Below the pieces are notes generated by a model that saw only the letters and a list, made by a program, of their open reading frames with translations, had not been told where the DNA came from and did not search any database. A stretch of 64,000 nt of DNA from Beroe forskalii (Eukaryota; Ctenophora; Nuda; Beroida; Beroidae): assembly GCA_011033025.1 (NCBI GenBank), contig WFMF01000014.1, positions 62,001 through 126,000 of the forward strand, written 5' to 3'. Positions 1 to 11,105 of this stretch are shown in pieces (position 1 is the first letter of the stretch; each line of letters starts with the position of its first letter). Made by a program: the position numbers and the translations under genes.

Positions 1-25
1 AAGTTAGAATAACATAGTTTTGGAC

Positions 26-150
26 TTCGTGAGGGTGAGTTACGTGGGTTCGGCTTGCGTGTGGGCTAGTTACGAGGGTTCAGACTACGTGAGGGCAAGT
101 AACGTGGATCCAAACTGCCTTAGGGCAATTAACGTGGGTTCAAACTACAT
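26..150. repeat. 30-bp minisatellite, about 4 units
   Basis: Degenerate tandem units of about 30 bp, each with a core like ACGTGGGTTC followed by GTGAGGGC and AGT, run from the start of the window. An open frame crosses it but only because the unit lacks stops; I see no gene here. Confidence 0.75.
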
Positions 151-170
151 ACCTACATCTGTCAAGATAT

Positions 171-315
171 CACCACCAAAACCGTTGGACGGTTGGTCTA
201 GTAACCCCCCGCGGGTTTGGATGTGACAACGGAACCTGAAAAGAGACAAAATGGGATGATCACATCCAAACCAGCGGGGGGTTACTAGACCAACCGTCCA
301 ACGGTTTTGGTGGTG
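171..315. repeat. Hairpin: 56-bp inverted repeat, 33-nt spacer
   Basis: Arms 171-226 and 260-315 are reverse complements over 56 bp with one mismatch near the loop side (GCGGG against the complement of CCAGC). It ends exactly where the foldback-arm sequence (from about 316) begins, so it may be a small palindromic element inserted at, or responsible for, the broken end of that arm. Confidence 0.85.
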
Positions 316-1448
316 TATACCTATGATATGCGGGACAAAACCATGTGATCAGCATGCTTGTATATAGATATACATTTGCTCACCTTATATAGAGTGTATT
401 GTACCTATAGCCTGCTCTGTTCGTAATCTTATTCATGTGAAATGCCTTGAATGTACCTTCAACCGCGTTGCTGTTGAAGTCCCATTGGCTCATCGGCATT
501 CGGCACCCCTGCCTGAAAATGTTACTTTTCATAATTACATCGCATAATTAGTTGTGTACAATCACGAGATTAACACCCTGCTATTAAGTTTTGTGAAAAA
601 CATGAATGTTGTACAGAAGTACCGCCACACTGTTTATTGTACTAAAGGGTGTACAATGTACATTACATTCTAAATCTAAGTAGGTACACTGCATCGCCAT
701 CCAGTGATGACGTGTGCTGTATATGCGCATATTATATGATAACTTGTTAGTAGTCATTGATAACATAACTTAAAAATGAAATTGACAAAAAGCATCTACT
801 TCGATTTTATACTCATTGTCAATGTCACCGTTACTGTTGAAACAAGAATAAGTTTGTTGCTCCTTATCAAATCACTGCCGGTTGCCACACTTGCAGGAAA
901 TCTGAAATGGTATCACTGTTAACGACGGTGGGGTGGACAAGGGTCTCGCTATTTTGGCAAACAAGAGTCTGGCGTTTTAAATTGCCATGTCCACACCCCA
1001 CGCTTGTCCACCCCACGAAATAGCACAACTGTGTGCTTTTTTCCAACAATTGACTGGCAATCCCTAAGGCTCCTACATTTTTGAGCTATCGACATGGGGG
1101 TTTTTTTGTAATGCCTAGATAAATCTATTCTACACTGAAAGTCCATCTTCTTTTTTTGAATTAGGCCTCACAAGCTCGTCAATCAATCAATGTTCACGCG
1201 CGAATTGGAACTCGACGTTTTTCAACATTTGTACATAATGAGACATTGCGAACGTTGTGATTGGAGTTCCCAGATGATCCTTATATCTCTGGATAGCTGA
1301 GACTTTCCTCTATTGATTCCATGCAAGTTTTAAGAGAAATTTCGACTCTTTTGTCGTTTTTCGAACAGGAACGTTGTTCTAATTGGCGACTCGTCGCTAC
1401 CTGCGCACAAAGTACTAGCAAAGGTGTCCACCCCACGTGCGCAGGGTG
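316..1448 (+). mobile_element. Solo arm of the large foldback element
   Basis: This 1.1 kb is a near copy of the arms at 9994-11105 (inverted) and 15192-16350 (direct). It starts at TATACCTATGATATGCGGG and ends at the outer terminus GCGCAGGGTG at 1448. The inner 4 kb and second arm are missing, so it is a solo arm or deletion product. Small open frames inside are shared by all three copies but have no recognisable product. Confidence 0.8.
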
Positions 1449-1775
1449 TCTACTATCATTGCCCATAAGGAATTTTCTGCTGGACATGTAACTATCTATA
1501 AGATTTAAACTTGTGTTTGATAATCCTAATGACTTAAGCTTATGGTTGAGTATGTTTCTGTCTACAGTGTCAAATGCTTTCGACAAATCCATAAATATAG
1601 CAATGGTAACCATTTTATCCTTGAGTGCCCTCTGAATGTAATCAGTAAAATCTAATATAGCTTGACTGGTACTATGTTTCTTTCTGCAGCCATATTGGAA
1701 TTGTGGAAGTAATTTGTGCTTCTCAAGTTGTGTTCTGTAAGTTGTCTATGGAGAAGCTTTCAAATACTTATGACG
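1449..1775 (-). pseudogene. LINE reverse transcriptase fragment (CR1/L2 group)
   Basis: Minus-strand translation gives an RT palm segment: a QYGCRKKHSTSQAI-like stretch, then FMDLSKAFDTVD (motif A with the first catalytic Asp), then a typical SYMSSR. Only about 100 codons remain. It is a different family from the adjoining LINE and joins it abruptly near 1775, while its other end abuts the foldback terminus at 1448. Confidence 0.75.
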
Positions 1776-4070
1776 CTCGGCAAGAGTTGTCAGCTGCAGA
1801 TGCCCAAGCCTCTCTGAGTAAGGTAGGTGGCCCATCCCATCAATAAGTCGTGTGAAGCGCCTCTGGACACTTTCGATTCCAAGAATCAGAGACCAGTTTC
1901 CATGCTCAGGAGACGGGGACCACAACTGCACTCCATATTCAAGGTGTGGCCTTATCAAAGCTTTATAAATTTTAAGCATAACGTTTTTCTCCCTTAGAGA
2001 GTAATTCTAATAATCCAATTCATCATTTGATTAGCTTTACTTATACATTTATTGATCTGATCATTCCAAAGGAGGAATCTGAGATGAGAATCCCAAATCT
2101 TTTTCCTGATCAGATACTTCTAAACTACTGCCATTTAAAGAGTAACAATTCATTGATTTTTATTATATTTCAAGTGCATGACTTTACATTTAGTTTTATT
2201 AAAGTTTAATAACCATAAGTTTTCCCACTTCTCTAGTTCCTTAAGATCATCGTTAATTGTCTTTGCACTATTTGCTCTTGCAATCAATTTCAAATCATCA
2301 GCAAACAGTTTAACTGTATTGATCACATTGTCAGGCAAATCATTAATAAATAAAATGAACAAGAGGGCCCAAAACTGAGCCTTGTGGGACACCAGACAAA
2401 ACTTTCTTGATTGTTGAGTACTTTCCATTGACATAAACTCTCATACTTCTGTCATTTAAGAAATTCTTCAACAGATCTAAGAGCTTGCCTTTAATGCCTA
2501 GATGTTCAAGTTTGCTCAATAGCCTATAATGAGGTACTTTATCAAATGCTTTTTGGAAATCGAAGTACAATAGATCAACAGCTTCTCCTCCTTCCAATAA
2601 ACTTATTATAGTATCAAATGTTTCCAAAAGATTTGTTAAACAAGACTTGCTTTGTAAAAAGCCATGCTGGTGACTAGAGATTCTACTTTCTAAAAATGTA
2701 ACCATTTGTTTACGTACTATTTGCTCAAATACTTTACAAATAATGCAAGTCAGGGAAACAGGCCTATAATTTAAAGCCTCAGACTTTGATCCTGATTTAA
2801 AGAGTCCCACAACAGTGGCAGTTTTCCATACACCTGGTAAACATCCTGAATCAACACATTTCTGAAAAAGTTTACAAACTGCATTAACAAAACTACAATC
2901 ACCAGATAAGGCATTTAAAAGCTTGGGATGAACATTATCTGGGCCTACACTTTTATAAATATTTAGTTTACTAAGTTCAGAAGCAACTTCATCAGCAGAA
3001 ATTATGATATCAGATAACTGTAGTCCCTCAGATTCAATATCATTCATATTATGGTCTTCAGGGTTACTTTGTCCGGAAACATCTGGTAAGGGTCCATATG
3101 GTTCCTGTGTGAACACAGAACTAAATGCTTTAGCTAATTCTTCAGCTGCTTCAGCAGAATCAGTGGTACGAGAACCATCTTCACGTTCCAGTTCAGGAAC
3201 ACCTGATTTGAGCAAACGTTTATTCCTTAGATAGCTGTAGAAAGCTTTTGAATTATCTTTAACATGAGATGCTAGTTTTCTTTCATAGTTCAGTTTCAAT
3301 CTGAAATTTTCATCTTCAAATATTTGCTGTCGTGACATTGCATGGCTAAAATTTTCAGAAGATGGGTTGCAGTCAAAATTTTTCCAAGCATCATTCTTGA
3401 GTTTCTGTTTGCGCTTCAAGGCTGAACTTGACCATGGTGATTTTAATGGTACATTATTTTCATAGAAAGGATCAGTTGGGACGATATCACTGATTTTGAT
3501 GAGTTTGACATTAAGTTCTTTTAGCATGCCTTCAACATCAAGATCATCATTAGTGTATCCCCAGTCAATATTGGTGACACTATATTCTAAAATATCCTCA
3601 AGTGAAATCTTGCTCCATAACTGTTTTTGAACAATTTCATTCTTCAGTGCACTGCTATTTGAAACTCCCAAATTGACCACTAAGCATGTGTGATCTGATT
3701 TTCCAAGTGGCGAAGACATGTTATGTCCAGTGACCAGACCATCATTATTCATCAAAACCTGATCAAGCAAGCTTTCCTGGAGTTGACCTCCAACCCACCT
3801 TCTACGAGTGGTTTCAGTGGTTAAAACCCATGAAAGTCCAAGATCATTGAAACATTGGGAAAATCTAGCTTGCTGGTGCAGATGCTTATTATCTATATTG
3901 AAACTGCCTGGTAGACTAATGCCATTGCTCCAGACAACATCTGGCAGATTGAAATCTCCAACAATGATAGTTTCACAAGGGTTTGATTCATGACATACAT
4001 CATTAATACATTTAATCAGTTGATTATTTTGTTTCTCAGACAGTGCCTGGGATCTATATATACATCATAA
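1767..4070 (-). mobile_element. LINE family A, copy 1 (CR1-like), decayed
   Basis: Minus-strand non-LTR retrotransposon. From its 5' side (4070) it shows the end of an APE-type endonuclease (GDFNLPDVVW, then the SDH motif in LGKSDHTCLV near 3690), then reverse transcriptase with YFDFQKAFDKVPH, GVPQGSVLGP and FADDLKLI. The frame is open from 3770 to about 2370, where a two-base loss in the GGGGCCCC tract shifts it. The thumb and 3' UTR present in copies 2 and 3 are missing below about 1775. A family-wide 3' tail of TTATCT repeats (seen in the other copies) and RT type suggest CR1/L2-like elements; clade not tested. Confidence 0.88.
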
Positions 4071-4258
4071 AGATTTAGATATAGATCATAAAGATTTCTT
4101 CTTCAGGAGCTCCATATAGTGTAACACAACATTCTGTGGTCTGGAGGAATGCCAGCATTCCTTCGGCAGACCCTAGGAGGACTTGCTTTAACAGACCTAC
4201 GGAGAACCTAATCAGGGAAGGATAAAGATTTGCATGATAATAAGGGTTAGATGAAGAC

Positions 4259-4461
4259 TTGCTAAACACGTATACCCCTGTTTGCGCTGCGCGGCGCGCT
4301 TCCTCACACGTGTGCGGGCGTAGGAAGATGAAAACAAGTTTTTAAGCCCGCATAGGTGTGTGTGTACGCTTCCTAAGCCCGCATAGGTGTGTGTACGCGC
4401 CGCGCGCTTCCCTACGGGAAGCGCGCCGCGCGACGATAACAGGGGTATACGTGTTTAGCAA
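4259..4461. mobile_element. GC-rich palindromic MITE, full-length copy
   Basis: Terminal inverted repeats read TTGCTAAACACGTATACCCC at the left and its reverse complement at 4437-4461. The interior is made of GCGCGGCGCGCTTCC palindromes and two copies of TAAGCCCGCATAGGTGTG. Pieces of the same family recur near 4600-4680, 24.46-24.56 kb, 39.2-39.6 kb and 56.1-57.3 kb. No coding capacity. Confidence 0.75.
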
Positions 4462-4892
4462 AAAAACCGGTATTGAACCCTGGCCCTGACACGCTTGTAA
4501 ATCATATTTATAAGTAGGATTTTACCCTACCCTCCGCCGCGCGCCATTTTTTTCCTAGTCTGCAACACGACCCTCCAAACCTCCGAGTGTTGCGCGCTAG
4601 GGATGGGTGAAATCCATCTATGCTTCCCTATGGGGAAGCGCGCCGCGCAATGCGAACAGGGATATACGTGTTCAGCAAATTAAAACACGATTTAACCAAA
4701 AATCATTCATTAACAGTAACAGTCAATAAGCAAAAGTAACATATGAAATATGAAATATCTTTAATCTATTGTTTGAAGATATTATTTGAGTATTTGAAAT
4801 ATGATATATGTGCTATAATGGGAATTGTTTCTTTAGTCCACATAGGTGTGTGTACGCACCTACGATATTTCAGGAGGATTTTTTAAAATAAC
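4462..4892. repeat. Fragments of GC-rich MITEs, no gene
   Basis: Holds a piece ending GATATACGTGTTCAGCAAA near 4680 and a TACCCTACCC/CCGCGCG block like those at 24.72 and 28.21 kb; the rest (4680-4890) is AT-rich with nothing recognised. Confidence 0.5.
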
Positions 4893-4955
4893 ATATAAAC
4901 GGCTCTGAGTGACGTCACAGATCTAAACGTCAATTTTTCTGTATCCTAAACCTAA
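4893..4955 (+). mobile_element. Telomere-repeat MITE, copy I, left part
   Basis: Matches the left end of the MITE at 28063-28428 (ATATAAACGGCTCTGAG, GACGTCAC, then CCTAAACCTAA). The sequence breaks at 4955 and resumes in register at 8428, so the LINE between was inserted into this MITE. Confidence 0.8.
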
Positions 4956-5037
4956 TTTCGGTACTATAGATTTCGGTACTAATTTCGGTACTAATTTCGG
5001 TACTATAGATGAATTATGGTATGAAATACATGGCAAG

Positions 5038-6385
5038 TTGATAACAATTACTGAACAGGTCCCTGAGGTTGAACCTGATAAGACAGGTAGCACTGATAAT
5101 GCCAACATGCCATGGATTAATTCCTCCTTAAAGAGGGCTCTCAAATCAAAATACAGAGCTTGGAGTTGTTTTGATGAAGTTCCTAGTAGGGTTAATTTAA
5201 ATCTTGCATTGTATGAAAGCCAAGAGTTTGATAGATTAGAGACTAAGGCAAAATTAAGGTATGAAAAGATCATAACAAATGATTTAAAGCGTAATTCTAA
5301 GGCATTCTATTCCTATCTTCGTAATCGACGTAAAGTAAAGTCAATTGTGACTACGTTGAGGAAGGATAAACAACTTGGTTCAATGACCTCAAATGACTTT
5401 GAGACTGCTGAGTGTTTTGCAGAGGCTTTTTCTTCCGTGTTTGTTCAAGAACCTTTTGGCCCCCTTCCTCAATGTTGTTACACCAATGATGATCTTCAAG
5501 AAAATGGAGATCATGAAATTATAATTGATAAACAGGATGTTTATGATGAATTGAAGAACATAAATATCTATAAGAGTTTTGGTCCAGATAATATTCACCC
5601 AAAATTGTTGGTGTCGTTAGCTGAAAATCCCAATTTTGTTGACTGTGTAACACATCTGTTTGCTATGTGTATTGAGCAGAAAAAGATACCTAAGCTATGG
5701 AAAACTGCAAATGTGGTTGCTCTGCATAAAAAAGATTCCAAATTAGATCCCTTGAATTATAGGCCAGTGTCACTAACCTGCATTTTATGTAAAATATATG
5801 AAAAGTTCCTCAGAAGAGATATTCTTAAGATTGTAGAAAATAATAACAATAGTAATCAGCATGGTTTTTTAGAGAGAAAATCTTGTTTGTCCAATTTACT
5901 AGAAAGCATTGGCTCTATTATAGACATGCTTGAATGTGGTTATCCTGTGGATGTCTTTTACTTTGATTTTTGGAAGGCTTTTGACTCTGTCCCACATTAT
6001 CGTCTTCTTATCAAGCTTGAAAATTATGGAGTCAGTGGTAAATTATTGGAAATAATTAAAGATTTTCTTTCTGGCAGAACTATGAGGACCAGTGTTCGTG
6101 GCTGTTATTCTAACAGTAGACCTGTTCTTTCAGGGGTGCCCCAAGGTTCAGTCCTGGGACCCCTGCTTTTTGTGTTATTCATCAATGATCTGCCAGATGG
6201 AATTAAAAACATTGTTAAGTTATTTGCAGATGATTTGAAGCTAATTGCTAATGCCAGGGATAAAAACACAGTGAATCAAGACTTGAATCTATTAGAGAAA
6301 TGGGAATCGAACTGGCTTCTTCAATTTAATCCTGAAAAATGCCATGTAATGCATTTATGTCATAATAATAATCCCGTAAATCAAT
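5038..6385 (+). pseudogene. LINE family B reverse transcriptase, N-terminal part
   Basis: Open frame (no ATG at 5038; it extends upstream without a stop to the element's truncated start) encoding the end of the linker and RT fingers and palm: KAFYSYLRNRR, PVSLTCILCKIYEK, YFDFWKAFDSVPH (motif A), GVPQGSVLGPLLF and FADDLKLI (catalytic motif C). It is colinear with and clearly related to family A. It stops being LINE sequence at about 6385, after a HNNNPVNQY segment, where a non-coding element has been inserted. Confidence 0.88.
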
Positions 6386-7345
6386 ATTTTTTCCCTCCCC
6401 ATTGGCATTTTTGTGTATACAAAAAGGCAAATGAGAGGGTTGGCAGAGATCGTGGTTTGGGAAGGTGAGAAATAGGATATGTGTATATCAGGTCGAGGTT
6501 TGCAATACAACTACTGTAATTTCTGGAAAGTGCCCAGATTGCTCCTTTATAATATCAGTCGCGAAAATGTCCCTCCGTCCCTCCGTCCCTCCATCCGTCC
6601 CCCTTTCACACAAATCTTCAAAATCACGAATTTCCTAATTCATGAAGATTTCGGTTGTCAAAAATTTTAATCTCATACGTTGACCAGGCCCATCCGTGCC
6701 ACATTCCCAGTCACTAAAGTTTTCATATCGACCAAATCTAATGTCCTGGAAATTTATTTTCATTTCGACTATTTCAAACACAAAAAACACGATGTTTTTT
6801 GCCAAAAAAGATATTGACCGAGTAAATGTGAAGAAGGCTTGCCAAATTTGACTATTCTCTGAGAAATGATGTGGAAAATTGAATCAGTATCACAATAAAA
6901 AACTGAAATTTTACACGTATTGTTACACATAATTAACATGCCATTTCATGATTTCGTAGCTCAATCGGTTAGCGCGTCAGACCTTGTGGTGCTGGCACGC
7001 TAGAGGTCACGGGTTCAAGCCCCACTATAGTCAAATTTCAAATTTTTATTTTCTTAGCTTATCTTCAGTTTTCTGATAGCAAAAAATGATCCTGTACAGC
7101 CCAATCAGTTCATCAGAAAGGTTTTAAATCAGGTCACAGAAAATTTTCAGTAATAAGTTTAATTCAGCAGTTAGATTTCGAGATACACAATGGCACGATA
7201 CTCAAATAAGCATGTTGCCCAGGTCGTTAAGACTAGAATTTCCAAAATGTTGAGTTACAAGACATCAAGCATCGCGGGGGAGGGAAATTAAGCGCCTGCA
7301 TACGGGAACAATGGACAAACAAGAATTGTGTCGGCAGGCGCAATT
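6386..7345. mobile_element. Non-coding insertion with TTTTTTCCCTCCCC ends
   Basis: Interrupts the LINE ORF between the NPVNQY and LDGILLDEV segments. The first ~145 bp match 24082-24230 in an SMG8 intron, and the last ~75 bp (GGGGGAGGGAAATTAAGCGCC through GGCGCAATTCTTGTT) match 25027-25077, so both are copies of one element of about 1 kb whose middles differ. The ends TTTTTTCCCTCCCC and GGGGAGGGAAA are inverted relative to each other. Contains CCCTCCGT simple repeats near 6568-6602 and a tRNA-like block. Confidence 0.7.
6953..7030 (+). tRNA. tRNA-like sequence, probably a pseudogene
   Basis: A-box-like TAGCTCAATCGGTTAGCGCG and B-box-like GGTTCAAGCCCC lie at tRNA spacing, but the T stem has only three clean pairs, the D stem a mismatch, and the anticodon arm does not fold into a 5-bp stem with 7-nt loop. 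It sits inside a non-coding repeat, so a dead tRNA or tRNA-derived element is more likely than a working gene. Confidence 0.35.
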
Positions 7346-8154
7346 CTTGTTTAGATGGTATATTGTTGGATGAAGTTAAAATAGAGAAAGATTTAGGTCT
7401 AAAAGTGAGTGAAGAGTTAAGTTGTGACTCAAATATTAAGTCTTGTATAAAGGATGCTAATAAATGTATTGGCTGGATTTCAAGGAACATTATTAGTAGG
7501 GACTATAAGATTCTTGCACGTATTTTTAAAACATTGATTAGACCAAAGTTAGAGTATTGTGTCCAAATTTGGAACCCAGCAGCTAGTCATGGAAATTGGG
7601 GAACTATTTTAGAACTTGAAGCCATTCAAAGGAGATTCACAAGGTTAGCTGATGATATTGGTCTCTTGCCTTATAGTAAGAGATTGGAAATGATGGAACT
7701 GACTACCCTATGTGAAAGGAGACTTCGGGGTGACCTAATAGAAACCTTTAGAATTGTTACAGGAAAGGTTGATTATGCAAAGAATTTATTTACAATGGGT
7801 CGTTCAGGGGCTAATATTTTAAGTAGGATTAAACCTAATGTTGAAAACAGTATCTGCAAACTTAGACAATCACTTTTGCCTGAAAGAGTAAAAATGTATT
7901 GGAACAAGTTGCCACCATATTATGTTAAGTTATCAGAAAATGTTGTACAATTCAAATCTAACTTAGAAAAATTTAAAATATGAGTCTTTACCAAGAAGTT
8001 CTGTTGATAATTTTTGGAATGTTTCTTCTTTGATCATTGACAAAATTGAAGGCAACCCAAACTACATGAGCCATAAAGAGGAGTTTAATACTTTTTTGCG
8101 TGATAACCCTTTCATAGCAAAACGAAAGGGGATAAATACTTACTCTCATTGAGG
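7346..8154 (+). pseudogene. LINE family B reverse transcriptase, C-terminal part
   Basis: Continues the RT after the insertion: EKDLGLKVSEEL, then RPKLEYCVQIWNP, QRRFTRL and LRGDLIETF, the usual thumb and C-terminal region of CR1-like ORF2. The frame ends at 7981; the homologous final segment (NFWNVSS through NPFIAKRKG) resumes in another frame and stops near 8154, so there is a frameshift near 7980. Confidence 0.85.
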
Positions 8155-8427
8155 TTTTTAAACTTTTTAATACTATACCGATAACCTTGCTTTAAATTTT
8201 ACTTATGTTTTTTATTTATTATAATATGTTTGCTAATTACCTAGCATTTAATCATAATCATACACCTCCGTTTTCGTCTATGATAGTATTAAACATCATG
8301 GATTTTTTGATTATTTTCAATATCAGTACCTTAGATAGGTGCATAATCGAATGATTAAGTGTGCTGATTATTGTTTTCACCTAGTCATGTTGCCCAGATG
8401 GCAAAACATTTTATCTTATCTTATCTT

Positions 8428-8604
8428 AACCATAACCCTAACCAAAACCAAAACCTTAATCCTAACCCTAACCCTAACAAATCTTGGTCCTTATCCTGAC
8501 CCTAACCCTAGTCCTTAAAGCGCTAAGTGCGCTTAAGTAAATTTTTCTGAGTGATGTCATTGTCATAGATAATGAAGGCTCTCGTTTATATGGGAGACCT
8601 ACCC
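8428..8604 (+). mobile_element. Telomere-repeat MITE, copy I, right part
   Basis: Resumes with CCATAACCCTAACC, includes CCTTAATCCTAACCCTAACC, AGTCCTTAAAGCGCTAAG and ends CGTTTATATGGGAGACCTAC. The block is the exact continuation of 4893-4955 when aligned with the copy at 28 kb. Confidence 0.8.
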
Positions 8605-8617
8605 AAATATATAGTAT

Positions 8618-9941
8618 AGTGTGTCCCGTTTAAGTTCGTAAATTTGAAATACACTCTGCATCTACTGCAATAGATATAAAACCCTAAATGGTTCTGTAGA
8701 TTGGAGTCAATAGATGAACATTTAGGCTTATCTTGGCCTGATTTGGTTTTCAGAAAATTGAATACATATTTCTTCACGTTGACTGGAAGTGTGAAAAATG
8801 CATGTTATTGAAACGTAAATTTGAGGTCATCACTTTGAATTATTCAATGATCGTCCAGGAAGCAACCTGGAAATCACACCAAAATTTTAGCAACCCTTGG
8901 TACTCTCCAGTGTATCAACGAAATATTCTGTGACCATGGAACTGCTCATGACAGCGGAAACGACGGGAATCATCGATCAAAGAAGCTGAGGTGAAAAGTA
9001 TGCAAACCTCGTTTCAAATAATCCAGCTCCCGTAACTTCAAAAAACATCAACCAAACATCATTTAATGAAGCTGAAAATTTCTACGATTGTTCGTCTGAG
9101 AATACTGGTAGAAGCCCATGAGGCAAAATTTCAAATCTGATTGAAAGACAAGCAGAGGAAGGCCTAGTTCGCAGTCGTGTAGGGACGTGCTTAGTGAATA
9201 GCGCATATTACCTTAAGTTTGTTTCCCGGCAAATCATGGTTCTACAGTCATGGGATATCCCAGAATTGGCATCAATATTTTTGGACGTTTAACAGGGACA
9301 CTGTTCAGCCTCTTGGAAATCGGTTAGCACTTATTGAAGTCATGGTTTGAGGCGCTTTTAGCCCCAAAATCTTCCTTTTCCTTAATTATTCCACGAAAAT
9401 GGCTCCCACAACAAGGTTAACAGGCACATTCACTATGATTATCTGTCGTGGTTTTTGCGTCAGCTGATGTAGAAACACATGCTGAAGTCTTCATGGTTCA
9501 TGCAAGTTAGTAGAACACCTCAAATGGCTCTCAAAAATCGAGCAATTATTGACATGCATTTTCGAAGGTGAGCAGTAAGGAAACACATCTTCGTGTCATG
9601 GCCTCCCTGCTCCCAAGATTTGACTCCCGTTGATTTCTGGCTAAGGCTTACACTCACAAGAAACATCTTCAATGGAAAACAATAGCCGTTTACCATTATG
9701 ACTCTCCTGGAACGAGCTGTAATGTGGGGATTCAAGAAACTATTAAGGGGTAATTTTGCTCATTTGAGGCCTTAAGTTGAGAGGCGATGGACAAGTTGTG
9801 TCGATAACAACGGTTATAGAAGTTAATTTGCCATAAATGTTCATCATTTTGCTCTGAAATGATGTGTGAAATTTGTCCATAAGTCAATTTTTGAGAATGA
9901 AAATGTAACCTTGAAATTTACGAACTTAAACGGGACATAGT
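8618..9941 (+). mobile_element. Decayed mariner-like transposon
   Basis: A 24-bp perfect terminal inverted repeat beginning TGTCCCGTTTAAGTTCG lies at 8622-8645 and 9914-9937, giving a 1.3 kb element, the usual mariner length. Plus-strand translation near 9580-9670 reads WPPCSQDLTPVDFWL, which matches the mariner transposase block around the third catalytic Asp (WPP-SPDL-P-DF-L). The rest of the transposase is broken by stops and frameshifts. TA flanks are plausible but the region is TA-rich, so the exact ends are uncertain. Confidence 0.8.
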
Positions 9942-9993
9942 ATATATACCTAGATGTAAGCAAATAAATGAATACTTGCTTGCTAAACATTGT
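9942..9993. other. Target flank with 5-bp duplication
   Basis: Short AT-rich spacer whose last five bases, ATTGT (9989-9993), recur directly after the foldback element at 16351-16355. Confidence 0.7.
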
Positions 9994-11105
9994 CACCCTG
10001 CGCACGTGGGGTGGACACCTTTGCTAGTACTTTGTGCGCAGGTAGCGACGAGTCGCCAATTAGAACAACGTTCCTGTTCGAAAAACGACAAAAGAGTCGA
10101 AATTCTCTTAAAACTTGCATGGAATCAATAGAGGAAAGTCTCAGCTATCCAGAGATATAAGGATCATCTGGGAACTCCAATCACAACGTTCGCAATGTCT
10201 CATTATGTACAAATGTTGAAAACGTCGAGTTCCAATTGCGCCGTGAACATTGATTGATTGACGAGCTTGTGAGGCCTAATTCAAAAAAAAAGAAGATGGA
10301 CTTTTCAGTGTAGAATAGATTTATCTAGGCATTACAAAAACCCCATGTCGATAGCTCAAAATGTAGGAGCCTTAGGATTGCCAGTCAATTGTTGGAAAAA
10401 GCACAGTTGTGCTATTTCGTGGGGTGGACAAGCGTACGGGTTGCCAATTTAAAACGCCAGACTCTTGTTTGCCAAAATAGCGAGACCCTTATCCACCCCA
10501 ACGTCGTTAACAGTGATACCATTTCAGATTTCAAAGTGTGGCAACCGGCAGTGATTCGATAAGGAGCAACAAACTTATTCTTGTTTCAACAGTAGTACCG
10601 GTGACATTGACAATGAGTATAAAATCGAAGTAGATGCTTTTTGTCAATTTCATTTTTAAGTTATGTTATCAATGACTACTAACAAGTTATCATATAATAT
10701 GCGCATATACGGCACACGTCATCACTGGATGTCGATGCAGTGTACCTACTTAGATTTAGAATGTAATGTACATTGTACACCCTTTCGTACATTAAACAGT
10801 GTGGCGGTACTTGTACAACATTCATGTTTTTCGCTAAAAACTCAATAGCAGGTGTTAATCTCGTGATTGTACACAACTTATTATGCGATGTAATTATGAA
10901 AAGTAACATTTTGTAGGGGTGCCGATGAGCCAATGGGACTTCAACAGCAATGCGTTGATGAAGGTACATTCAAGGCATTTCACATGAATAAGATTACGTA
11001 CAGAGCAGGCTATAGGTACAATACACTCTATATAAGGTGAGCAAATGTATATCTATATACAAGCATGCTGATCACATGGTTTTGTCCCGCATATCATAGG
11101 TATAT
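9994..11105 (-). repeat. Left arm of the foldback element
   Basis: Reverse-complement relative of 316-1448 and 15192-16350; its inner end reads CCCGCATATCATAGGTATAT, continuing into the uninterrupted target sequence of the nested TA element. Confidence 0.85.

Larger units (their letters stand above)
4956..8427 (+). mobile_element. LINE family B (CR1-like) inserted in a MITE
   Basis: 5'-truncated LINE whose 3' end is the tail TTATCTTATCTTATCTT immediately before the MITE resumes. It begins with four copies of ATTTCGGTACTA (about 4955-5006). The coding region is split by a second insertion at 6386-7345. The lack of poly(A) and the short-repeat tail resemble CR1/L2-type elements, and family A in this window has the same kind of tail. 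Confidence 0.85.

Noticed and set aside
949..1146. Small open frames shared by the three foldback arms
   Set aside because: Shared only because the arms are copies; indels between copies shift the frames freely, so there is no sign of coding constraint.
8430..8520. Internal telomere or chromosome end
   Set aside because: The CCCTAA-like words are degenerate and sit inside a MITE with two defined ends.
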